DNA from: Blastomussa wellsi
Taxonomy: Eukaryota; Cnidaria; Anthozoa; Scleractinia; Plerogyridae
Length of the DNA: 64,000 nucleotides
NCBI GenBank assembly: GCA_947652115.1
Contig: OX393573.1
Location: 960,138 to 1,024,137, forward strand
Direction: 5' to 3'
This document shows, piece after piece, positions 46,304 through 56,789 of the stretch (the first letter of the stretch is position 1; every line of letters begins with the position of its first letter). The position numbers and the translations under genes are program-made. The notes beneath the pieces were generated by a model. It did not search any database. It saw nothing but the letters and a program-made list of their open reading frames with translations, and was not told the origin of the DNA.

Positions 46304-49300
46304 GGTAAGTCCGCTATTTTCTTATATTGGTTTATTTTAAGCCCCAGTCCTAACAGTAACGGTAGCGCCAGTGTCTGTAGGCTCTCTCACGTCCGGTCTT
46401 CGTTCCTCCCGGCGCGGGCTCGTTTCCCGAACAGCGGCTGGAAATCAAGCCTACAGTGTCTGCTGAATATAGGCTTTGAATTACCGGAGATTCTTTTTCA
46501 AGTTATTTATAAATTCATGTTTTCCATCCATCGTGGCTCATTATCTACCTAACATCTTACGTGCATTTTCCCGCCTTTGGCGCGGGCCGCGTGCATTTTA
46601 CTTTGCGTTTTGACTGGCTATGCCATTAGGGGCCGACCATTCAACTTTTGAGGGGGTGGTAGGTGGGCGATTTTGAAAAAATTTCCTGCAAGCGTTTGTC
46701 AGAAGACAAAAAATGGCGTGCAGCACAAACGGAGGAAAATTATTCTTGCACGCGTACGGCTCTAAGAAAGAAAAAATGTTACAAAGGGAAGAAAGTTAAC
46801 CTACACAGCATTGGGAAGGCAAAAAATTTCCTGCCCACCATGTTTCTAGAAAAAAATTATACGCGTTATACACATTTGGAGGTTGAATTTATCTGCTTGA
46901 CTTAAAATATTTTAATATATTTCATTTCGCAGGTGAAACCTTGTAGGAAGCTTCCAAATGGATAAATGGTCAGCTGCCGGGCGCAACTGAATAACTGACT
47001 GGTTATAGTTAAAATTAATTAGGATCAAGAAAATACAGGGTATGCTATTTGGAAATTCTGTTACACTAAATCAATGTTAAATAACGAATATAAAATCAAG
47101 TAAAATCTTATTTATGTAAAAACGTTTAGACCTGGAAGCACGGAGGGCTTAATAAAAGAGGCAAAGTCAACTTGATTGATTTTACTGTTTCTCTGACTGA
47201 AGTTGAGAAAACCGAGAACCTCATACCTATTGGAGTACATTCCATTCGAAACCCGGTTCGTTCAAATATGACAGAATGGAACCCTGAAAATATGGTATGT
47301 ACTAAAATCAGGAACACCGGAACACTGGAACACCACAAAACACGGAACACCGGAACACCAGAAATACCATAAAATGTCAATAAATTTCTGGTGTTCCGGG
47401 GTGTTCCGGTATTCCGTATTTTGTGGTGTTCCGGTGTTCCTGATTTTAGTACATGCCTGAAAATATCGCGCTCTAGCCCCCAAATACCATCCACTCAGAA
47501 CTTTATATATCATGAACTGAATTCAGAACGCCGATACCCTCCCAAAGATATAACTAAAAGGCCTTGTGGAACTGAAAGACCGCTTCCCGCTTTAACGAAA
47601 AAAGGAGAAAAACACTGCCTTACATCGTTGTAAATATCTTAGTTCGGATTATAAAGCCTGAAAATATTATCATTGAACGGCGTGAACAAAATTTTCGCCA
47701 CGAGCTGCCTAGTCTCCAGGCGCCGGTCGGTCGAGGCTAATATTGAATATTTTATTTTCCAATACAAAATGACTCTTTTTATAGAGTTAAATTTGAATTT
47801 ACCGGTTTTTTTTATAAAAAACATGTACTAATCCCTAAAGAACTTATTAAAGCACTCCTATACTGTAAATAGAAACCTTAAAAATACGGTTATCCGATCT
47901 GAGAGCGGAATTATAATTTGGTTCCATTGCTTTGATAAGATTGTTTACAGACGAAAGCTCTAAATCCCCGTCGTGTGACTCCAGAAGGACTCATTTTCGG
48001 CATCTGATTAGGCCGGCTTCTTTGAGAGTTCCGAAAAAACATTTTGAGAGGCAAACAACACTTAAAAGCAATTATGTGAGCTGGTGACAGAAAAATGAAG
48101 TTTTGGTCTCAGTATTCGAAAACAATAATTTTATAACATCACAACGAAATTTTGAGAAATAACTTCGTACATTTTCTGACGCCTAAACAAAATGGCCTCA
48201 AAAGCGAAAGTCTCCCTATTTCCAGTTAAAGTTTTATGCAATCTTCTGCTCTGAAAATGGGTTTTACCCTGTTTTATATCACGATCATGCTTGTATACGA
48301 TTATTTAATGGAGAGAAATTGAATGTCTCTTAGCTCATTTTCGCCATTTTTTTCTATTAATTTCTCTAACTATTGAATCTGACGGGCGACTTACAATCCC
48401 AAATCTGGAAACCTGTAATTTTTAAAATTCAGCAACAGTTGAAATGTAATTATAGACGGCTCTTGTATTAAGACCTCTCTTAGTTTAGCTTTAAACAGTG
48501 CACTAAATAAATAAACAAGGGTTCTGCAAATTAATATTACCGTGAAAGATCTTGAAAGAATGGATGAAATAAACGTTTTTACACAAAAAATAAAAACTTT
48601 TGATTGCTTTTGGCTTGAATAGCAGCTGCTTAATGTTATTTTCAAAAAATACTACTTTTAAACCCTTTTCATTGATCGTTTATAAGCCTAGTAAGGTTTA
48701 TACGTCCATTTCAAAAATATTTTCTGTAAAAAGAACGTTTGATCTTAGCTATTAACCCACGCCCTGTGCGACAAATATCTTTGTGAAATTCTGTTTGCCG
48801 CAGCTAAGAAAGTATATTATACAACATCATAAGGAAAAAAAATTCGACAGATTTCGTTTCGACGAAATTGTCGATTGTCGTAATACTGGCGAATATATTA
48901 GCTTCGACAGCTAGTATTCTGAAAATCCGTGGGGTTTAAATAAAGGTGATGTATGTTGTATTTTTGTATATGTATTCATATGCCGTTGGCAGGAAATTAC
49001 AAAGCATTGTCTTCCGAGGTAATCAGTTTTAAAATCATGAAAGAGTTTTACTGTCATTGGCCGGCCGCAAGTTTCAACGGCTAATCGATTTTCATGCTGG
49101 TGACATGACAAAGCCAGAAAGAGACATCGAGAAAAACATTTTGACATTTACATGTGTTCTATAGAAATGAAATTTCTATGACAATTCTATGAGAATCATG
49201 CATTAAAGAAATAACGGAAATACTGGAAGATAATTTATGTGAAATGGACGACTTTGAAAAAAAAAAATAATTAATGCCAAATTTCATTTTTGAAAGTACT

Positions 49301-50073
49301 AAAAAGCAAACAACAATACTGCTCAATAGTTTTCATCTGAATGGTCGCACGCTAGGGTTTTATCCACGAACTCACGTGTAAAATTAATGATATTAAAAAC
49401 CCCCTTGTGCAGAAAAACAGATAATTAAAACAGCGTACCACATACAAGAAGATTAACTTTCAGTTAAATATATATGTCGGCAAAATTTAAACCACTTCAA
49501 CCGACTTCAATGATTTGACGCTTCTTTTATTGAACCGGCTGGGGCATAAAAAAGCAGTATCTTGGTAAAAAAAAAAACATTTTCAACAAAGAAAAGAATT
49601 GCGCAGTATAAACAAACGCCTTGTTTTAAGCAGTTGGATAAAGTTATTGCGATAACAGTGTTCGGTTTTAAGAAAAAGAGAATTTTATCGCCAACGTTAA
49701 CCTAAATGTATAAAAATTCCCTCCCTAAAACCATTTTTTTAATTTCAATAAGGCACTTTCTAGATTAATATTTACAGAGCGATCCGAGCTTTTCACGTGA
49801 GGTGTTTTAGTCCTTTAATTATTTCAACTCATCTTGTTGCCAAGAAGGGCCCCTTCGTTTTCAATACAATTTGCGACTTTTCGCAAGAAAAGAAAATTTG
49901 TGAGTTTTCGCTTCTTTTGCATACATTGTCTTTAGTTTTGGCATGAAGCGCATCCGTCTAGGCGTAACTTAGGTCATTCACTGAGTCAATGTTGAACTGA
50001 TGCCTATCACAAAGAACTGTCATAAAGGCTAGCTTGTTCACAAACAAACTTTGAACATCTTGTCGGATAAGTG
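46304..50073. other. Intergenic stretch, peptide gene B to GPCR
   Basis: No coding gene seen. The only structured item is the palindromic MULE-like element at 47294-47457. AATAAA at about 47151 could end the peptide B transcript. Confidence 0.5.
47294..47457. mobile_element. Palindromic MULE-like element with 9-bp target duplication
   Basis: GGTATGTACTAAAATCAGGA at the left is mirrored by TCCTGATTTTAGTACATGCC at the right; almost the whole element pairs with itself around a loop near 47370. Perfect 9-bp TGAAAATAT flanks it (47285-47293, 47458-47466). The arms contain repeated GGAACACCGGAACAC. A 9-bp duplication with long inverted ends suggests the Mutator superfamily. Confidence 0.78.
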
Positions 50074-51171
50074 TCACGTTTCTAGAGCGCGGTGGAAAAC
50101 ATAGGCTAAGGCGGAGTTTCGCGGCAACAATATCCTCGTTGATTGGATTGCATTACGCTTGCTAAAAATCTTTTTAAAACCTTCCCAATAATTTGAACTA
50201 CGAAAAGCGTACAGTATGGGATTTAAACAGGAACTTGAAGTGACCAGAAACTCAAATACACGCAGTAGCACGGCAAGGGTTTCCTGGTCAGCGATTAGCT
50301 TACTTCGATCTTGCAGCGCGATGAATAAAATAAACACAGCATACGGCAGATAGCAAACGTAAAACGCCGCGGTTACGCTGATTAAGAGCTTGGCAAGTCG
50401 TCTTTTCGTTTGATGATCGCTAGTGCCAGAAGGCGCTCTGGAACACACAGTGTTTTTGAAAAACAAGCCGCGAATTATTTGGATATAGCAATAAGCTAGG
50501 ATCACAAATGGAACACAGCCCAAAAATATGACTGTGCAGATCACATGGACTCTCAGCGAAGAAACGATCTGTAAGCTAAACGGACAAACGCATCGGCCAT
50601 AATGAACACTGTACTTGTTCTGAGAGAAGTCTGCTAAGCTTATCACAGTAGCAATGACCCAAACAAAGGTGATAACATATTTGACCCGCTCGTGGGTGAG
50701 ATGCAGTTCTGTTTGCATCGGCTTCATTAGCGCGTGGTATCTTTCTGTGGCTAGGATCGTTAGTGTAAGTACAGAACTAGCGATCGCCACACTTATGATC
50801 GCATTGCCAGTGAAAATCCTGCAGATGTAGTCGCCTAATGTCCCTGTAGGATGGATGGGGTAAAATGCGAAGCTGTAGGTCCTTGGACACCACAGTAATG
50901 TGATCACATCACTTACTGCCAGGTTCACAAGAAGAAAATTTGTAGTCGTGTGCATAGATCGGGTTCTGTACACCACGAGTATAACCAAACAATTTCCTAT
51001 TAAGCCAATGAACACCACTAAACCGTACAGAACAGCAAAAATAACATCCTCAATTTCCACGGAATACTTCGCGAAGTCCAGAACTGAGGCAGTTTCATTG
51101 ATTGACATTTTGCTACCTTCAAAGGGCTTTCTTTCAGCGCGGATAACGTAGCTTCTTTCTCGCTCTCGCAT
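50074..51171 (-). CDS. Class A (rhodopsin-like) G-protein-coupled receptor
   Basis: Seven-helix plasma-membrane receptor, single exon, 365 residues from the first Met or 344 from the second (MSINETASV), which better fits a receptor N-terminus and carries an NET glycosylation site. Hallmarks in order: TM1 GNCLVILVV, TM2 LLVNLAVSDV, first loop W-C-P, the TM3-top Cys in YICRIF, ERY (variant of DRY) in ATERYHALMKP, a Cys pair region in the second loop (GRCVCPF), TM6 FYVCYLPYAVF (CWLP variant), TM7 NPILYAF (NPxxY), and a helix 8 stretch beginning RSSNYWEGFKKIF. The pattern is that of peptide-receptor-like cnidarian GPCRs; the ligand cannot be read from sequence. Intronless GPCRs are common in cnidarians. 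Confidence 0.88.
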   Translation of the reverse strand: MRERERSYVIRAERKPFEGSKMSINETASVLDFAKYSVEIEDVIFAVLYGLVVFIGLIGNCLVILVVYRTRSMHTTTNFLLVNLAVSDVITLLWCPRTYSFAFYPIHPTGTLGDYICRIFTGNAIISVAIASSVLTLTILATERYHALMKPMQTELHLTHERVKYVITFVWVIATVISLADFSQNKYSVHYGRCVCPFSLQIVSSLRVHVICTVIFLGCVPFVILAYCYIQIIRGLFFKNTVCSRAPSGTSDHQTKRRLAKLLISVTAAFYVCYLPYAVFILFIALQDRSKLIADQETLAVLLRVFEFLVTSSSCLNPILYAFRSSNYWEGFKKIFSKRNAIQSTRILLPRNSALAYVFHRALET

Positions 51172-52624
51172 GAATCAATTCACCGCCCAACAGGATCTAA
51201 CATGACAGGTTCACAAGACATATATTGACTTCATTCAGCTGTGTTTAGCATGGCGCTCAAACAGAGCCTTGCTGTCGCAACTACACAAAACACCCCAATT
51301 AACGAATACTTCAAGTGTTAGCTTGGCACGTGACTAACCCTTTCTGATAAACACAAATTCTCCATACTGTTCTCCATATGCTTGTTTTAATGTTAGTTTG
51401 GAGAATTTGGTAGTACATCATGATAGTATCTCCTTGTTGATGACTTCCTATATTCTCATCACCTATGTGCTACATAATGTACTCATTATGAAGTACCTAG
51501 GAGAATTAGAATATTGATCAATGTTGGGAATTATAGCCAGCTTCAGTATCTCATTTTTTCCCTTTCTCCAAAAAAAAAGCGAATTTGAAATTTTTATAGT
51601 TTCAAACTTACTCACAATGGAAAACTTCTTAAAGTCTGTTTTAACGTCACAAGAATAGATAGATTCATAACGAATAAAGTTAAATTAAACAGTACTGTTT
51701 TCTACCCGAACAGTAATTTCACGAAACTTCAGACTAGACCTTCAAAATTAAACTGTTAAGTACGTTCTTCACAAAAGTGGGCGATAAATTAGAAAAGCTG
51801 CTGACTAGATTCCCAGCGCGGGACATTACACAAAAACAGAAGTGAAAAAACTCTTATATCTACAGTTCAAACACAAGCTCCCCACCTGCTTTGACGAAAA
51901 CAGCTGAGTTTACTCAAACTCCCTCTCACACAGCCAGTATTAATACCAAACGCAACATTATATAAACAAATTGTCGCGCGATTGAAATTACAAAACAAAA
52001 ATTGACCACTGTCCCTTGACACCAAGAGATTTTAATTGCTCTATTGTAAATAGATTCTATTTCGGAGCGTGAAATACAGTCTTGCCTAATAGGCTTATTG
52101 CATATCTTTATAACGAGGTTTTTATCGTGAAACCGGGGTTAGCTCATTAAACTGTCCAAACAAATCTCGGCGGCAAAAAGATCAGTTGCTAATTTTTTTA
52201 CTTTGACTATTAAAACAATAAAACAGAAAGAACACCGCCGGAAATATTCATAAAGAAAAGTTTGCGCGTCAGTTTCCAAAGAAAATAATTCATCTGATAG
52301 ACTTTTTCCCGAATGATCACGAATGAAAAGTTTAAACATGTTTTTTAATTCGAAGAAAAATTCTCACACGATTAACGACACTCAACACGTGGACAAAGTA
52401 AAAAAAGAACATCGGTTGACTTGTGAAACGTCTTTATTAAAGAAAAATTCCTGTAAAAACATGAAGGAAAAGAAATTGAACTAGTAGTTGAGGAAAAATA
52501 AACTAGTTTGAAAAAAAAAAAATAACTGGCTCAGTTGAAAATTAAGCCTGAAAACATACATATCTACTAAGGGGGGGGGGGGAGGGGGGTCTTGTCACGA
52601 AGTCACGATAGTAAATTAAGAATA

Positions 52625-52800
52625 TAATTGGGTTTTATCAACTAGGTTAATAATGTGAATTGGCCACCGTAAAGAGATTCAAGAGCTGACGTTTCGAGCG
52701 TTAGCCCTTCGTCGGAGCGATTATATTGTTATACTTCCCACCGACGCCGCACCACAGATTCTTTAGAAACTTACCCCCTCTATTCATATTAAATTAAAGT
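52625..52800. repeat. Rearranged Penelope-like tail
   Basis: The first half (GGCCACCGTAAAGAGATTCA, GACGTTTCGAGCGTTAGCCC) is the reverse complement of the 21.0 kb copy, whereas the second half (CACCGACGCCGCACCACAGA and onward) keeps the forward orientation. The junction is near 52720. Confidence 0.65.
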
Positions 52801-53045
52801 CACGGAAAAAATCTGATCACAATGCAGTGAAATTCAGCTACGAACTCAACTTTAGAAATTCACGATTTATTTCTTATCTATTCACGATTCACAGCCAAGG
52901 ACTTTTTCATTTCACGCCTCACGGAATACACTTCAATCCTGATGCACGGAACAGTTTTTTTATCAAATCACGATTCACAGAGCACAAAAAAAAAACGGAT
53001 CACGGTGTCACGAAAATACCCTTGCCACCCCCCCCCCCCCCACCC
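52800..53045. repeat. CACGA/CGTGA-rich degenerate repeat
   Basis: TTCACGATT, CACGGAA and related short motifs recur about ten times. The same motif, as CGTGAA/TTCGTGA, fills 57560-58055. Confidence 0.55.
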
Positions 53046-53335
53046 CCTTTACCGACAGTGTTACACCATTTGTAAAATACAAACCTGCAAAAAATAATAC
53101 TAAAGTTATTTCTTTGCAATAGATACGCTAATTACAGAGCTCTACCAGAAACATAGAGAAGGAAGAAGGCTGAGCTAATAAAGAATACATCTACAATACA
53201 AAATTATGTGTACATAATAATTAGTTACAGAAGCTAAAAGCTATTTCTGTTTCTGAAAAATACACAGAAACCCTGATCCATCTCTTTTGAGAAGCAGTCA
53301 GTCTAAAATGCTTTAACAAAAATTCTCATAAACAG

Positions 53336-56300
53336 TCATTGATTTTCTTGTTCAATCGCCTCTTGCACCCAATGTGCCACCATTTCAGCCACTTCCTCTG
53401 AAGATTCCAATACAAATGCATGTTGAAACTTCCTTTCACACAAGTATATTTCCCCTCCAGGAAACTTCTTTTTCATGTCTTCACAGTAGGAGACTGGGGC
53501 CCAGTGATCAGTTGCTCCATAGTAGAAAATCAGTTTCTTCAAATTTTGTTCAATTATCTAACAAAGAAAATAGCAATTGTTAGAGAGATCAATACATACA
53601 TTTACTTCTTACTTAATTGCATCTCATAATGAATTCTTAGGTGCAATTACTTGGACAGTTTATGACGTTATAAAAATCGGGTTACCTTTTTCTGTTTGAC
53701 AACACAAGAAAATCCTTTGTACAGCCACTAAAAACTATTTTAGTCTTAAAAGACTTTTATGAAACTTGGGTTATAATGAGTCTGCATTTTTGAAAAGTAG
53801 CTGACTTCAAAGATCTGCCATATTTAGCACTATCACCACTGAACAACAAATCCTGGCACTGGCACAAGTTTTCTTCAGTAGGGGAATTACAAGTGCTAGT
53901 TGATGATGATATCCTGCCTCCAAGATGCTATGTCACTAATTTTTGATTGGATAAAAAAAGTCACCAACTAGTCAAAGTGCTTTGACAAAGATTTTCTAAG
54001 ACTGGAACTTGTTTCCCCAACTGTTTACAGCGTGACGCGCCTAAGTGTGGCCACCCAACAAACTTTTTTGACAAGTTATAATTAGCCAATCAGGGAGTGC
54101 AAATTTGTTTGAGCTGTCCCGCCTCCTTGCAATGTTCAAAGCTGTTATCATGAAACCTGTCACGCTTTCTTTAAGGAGGCGGGACAACTCAAACAAATTC
54201 ACTCTCTCTGATTGGCTAACTTGTCAGCTTAAGCTTAAGCCTTGTTGTCACTAGCGACAGAGTCGTAATAATGCTTACAACCAAGTGAAATAAAAAATTG
54301 GAGTCATAAGAAGAGTAATAAGCAGGATAGAATCAGAGTCAAAAGAATAAGAATGTTTCATTTTCTTCCAGTTCTGCTTACGATCTATAATTAATAAACC
54401 AATCACATTGCTAGTTTCAGGCACTCCAACCATTTCCTTTCTGCTTGCAACTCTGACAATCTAGTTTTCACTAGATCGTAAGTGATGGAATAATCAGCAG
54501 AATCAGAACTCTGCTTATGACTCTGTTCATTTGATTTCACCTAGATCATAATGCTTGCGACTCCGCTTTTGACTCCGACTCTGTTGAATTCAACAGAATC
54601 ACTGCTACCTACCTCACAGTCGGGATGAACGACCTCCTTCATCTCAAACTGACCCAATGTGACAGAGCTTCTCATAGACTGTGGGTTCAGAAGTTTTAGC
54701 ACTGTATCAACAACTCCTGCATTGAGTCTCCTATCACTCAACCACCATTTGGTGAGCCCTCGCTTTATAAACTCGGGCAAAATTGAAAATGCTGCAGTAA
54801 TCCAGATTGCCAGCCAACCAAAGTAGTTTACCATAGGCGTCACATACATGCCACTGGGAGATATTGCCATTCTTTCAATTGTTGGAAACAAGAGGATGGC
54901 TTTGGTAATGTCCGAACTTCGACAGCTATTCTTGAGCAGATGTAATATCATATAAGCTCCGATGGAATGTCCAATGAGTATTATTTTACATTTTGATGGA
55001 ATATGCTGCTCCAAGAATATCTTCTTGTGTGTGATTTGTTCTTTGAGACTGAGTGAAAGGTTGCTTGCTCCAGCTACATTGTAATTCTGACTTAGGTTCA
55101 CTGGGTAATCTTTTGTTGGGGAATGACCTGAAAATAGGAAATTAACACTTGTGTCAATTTAAAGGGAACCTTTCATCTTGAGACACATTGACTTGAATTG
55201 TTTGAAAATGACAAATTGCAAATTTTACTGGACAAGGGAGATAAGAAATATATTTTCAGGATACTATATATAGTCTTACATGAAGTAAATAGCTAACATT
55301 TAATGTAACATATATACACTTTTTTTTAATTATTTATTTTTTTATTTACAATAACACTACTTACAAAACTATACAATATCCTACTTACAACACGATACTA
55401 CATGTTACGTTTTAGTACACAGAAGCAAAGTGAAAAAAAAGGGGGGGGGGGGTAAGGGAAAAGCCGCAATCCAGATATATCAGAACGGTTTGATGAGTCA
55501 GCGAGAATCTGAAAAGTTATGTACCATGGCTATAGCAAAAGGACTATCTAAAAGTTAGTTATAATAAGAGAAGCACACAGTTCATTTGAAACAACCCCAT
55601 TTTTGGTTATATTTTTGAACGGTATTCGTCTTATAAGCAAAACATTTTTCAATTTCTTGGCATTTAAGGAAGATTTGCGTAAATATTCGTATATTTGGCA
55701 GAGTGTTGTTTAATTTTGATGAATAAATGTGGTATCTGCCAACTAGAAGTGACCTAGTATTAGAACTAGTATTCTCTACTTGCACAAATCCCATAATACA
55801 CCTCTTTTACCCCCCAAAATTTTGCATAATCATTGTTTGCAATTTCTCCTGGGACATGCCTGGGACATGAAGATGTCCCAAGGGAAATCTAAAACAATGC
55901 CTATGCAAATTTTTTGGGGGTAGAAGCGATGTATTATGGTATTGTGCAAGTAGAGAATATTTGTTTATTTGGTGTCTTGTATCTGGTACATCAACATTTT
56001 TCCAAATAAATTAACAATTAACATAATTTTCTTGCGTTTAAAAGGCATAGGTGGAGGATTTGAGAGTAGTTATCGTCCCGTAGTGGGGACTTTTGACTGT
56101 TTTATTGGCCTTTCTAGTAACATTTTATTGACTCTTAGTGACTCTTTGGACCATCAAAATCTCAGCTCAGTTCAAATCCCCCATCTATGCCCGCCCTCCC
56201 CCCCTGGGGGATTTACATTGATAGGTGTATAAATACCAGCGTGTGAAATGCCGTAAACCGGGTACTGTCCTTGCAAGGCATCAAATAAAGTCGTGATAAA

Positions 56301-56456
56301 AACATCATAAAACTCAACCAAACCGGGATTTCCAGGAATTAACACAATCACGTGTCGGTGAATATTTCGCGGTGGCAGAAACTTGGATATAACGGTGGGT
56401 AGACCATTCACAATGTCAACTTCTTTTACAAGTTTCGAGCTTCTGGAGGTCGCCAT
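53336..56456 (-). CDS. LDAH: Lipid droplet-associated hydrolase
   Basis: Alpha/beta-hydrolase on lipid droplets; a sterol-ester hydrolase role is reported for the family but debated. Exons 56456-56237, 55127-54613, 53557-53336 join to 318 residues (about 325 in vertebrates). Seen: the N-terminal IPGNPGLVEFYDVF and PVYGISHAGHSP, the nucleophile motif GHSIGAYM (Ser near 128), LLFPTIERMAISPSG, a hydrophobic segment (FGWLAIWITAAFSILPEF) likely to seat the protein on the droplet, then FYYGATDHWAP (Asp near 262) and RKFQHAFV (His near 291) completing the Ser-Asp-His triad. All three catalytic positions are present, so the enzyme looks intact. The start codon lies within CAAGATGGCGACC, a YY1-like context. 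Head-to-head with UQCC1. Confidence 0.93.
54069..54226. mobile_element. Palindromic MITE in LDAH intron
   Basis: Arms TTTGTTTGAGCTGTCCCGCC and GGCGGGACAACTCAAACAAA; ends TGACAAGTTATAATTAGCCA and TGGCTAACTTGTCA. Noncoding. Confidence 0.65.
55771..55958. mobile_element. Palindromic MITE in LDAH intron 1
   Basis: Ends ATTCTCTACTTGCACAA and TTGTGCAAGTAGAGAAT are exact inverted copies; inner arms ACCCCCCAAAATTTTGCATA and TATGCAAATTTTTTGGGGGT also pair. Confidence 0.7.
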
Positions 56457-56552
56457 CTTGGTTGATCGTATTTCAGAATAGGACTGGGCACCAGTATTTA
56501 CCGCTGGCGCAGTGAGACTGTGGTCTCAAGAAATCATATTGCATAAGAAAAG
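56457..56552. promoter_or_regulatory. Bidirectional promoter between LDAH and UQCC1
   Basis: Only 96 bp separate the LDAH ATG from the first ATG of the UQCC1 leader exon. YY1-like sequences (CGCCATCTTG at 56451-56460; AAAGATGGCCG at about 56549-56559) sit at both edges. TATA-less. Confidence 0.6.
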
Positions 56553-56579
56553 ATGGCCGGCGTTTCTCTTGGAAAGAAG
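56553..56579 (+). other. UQCC1 leader exon with short upstream ORF
   Basis: ATGGCCGGCG at 56553 runs nine codons to a donor (AAG|GTCAGG). Spliced to the acceptor at 56755/56756 it reads three more codons and stops (TAG at 56765-56767), 22 bp before the main ATG at 56790. It would be a 12-residue upstream ORF. Confidence 0.45.
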
Positions 56580-56686
56580 GTCAGGCCTCGGTCAAAGAAC
56601 TTTAATTAACACACTTTACTGTTCTTCCCTCGCTTTATCTCTGTAACTAATGTATTAACTTCTGCATTCTTGTAGAGGAAACAGAC

Positions 56687-56749
56687 TAATCTCTTTACGG
56701 TGGCCAATGTACATTATCAACCCAGTTGATAAAACCAAATTATATTTGT
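56687..56749 (+). repeat. Penelope-like tail remnant beside a splice acceptor
   Basis: TCTCTTTACGGTGGCCAATG, ACATTATCAACCCAGTTGAT and AAAACCAAATTATAT match the 21.0 kb repeat. The remnant ends a few bases before the UQCC1 acceptor at 56755. Confidence 0.6.
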
Positions 56750-56789
56750 TTCCAGACGATACTTTAGCACCATCATCCAGCTTTTCAAA

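Larger units (their letters stand above)
51172..53335. other. Intergenic stretch, GPCR to LDAH
   Basis: No gene seen. A poly(G) run lies at about 52571-52588, a rearranged Penelope-like tail at 52625-52800 and CACGA-rich repetitive sequence at 52800-53045 with a C run near 53028-53046. Confidence 0.5.

Noticed and set aside
47126..47513. Overlapping frames rich in RNTGTP repeats
   Set aside because: They are translations of the palindromic transposon at 47294-47457.
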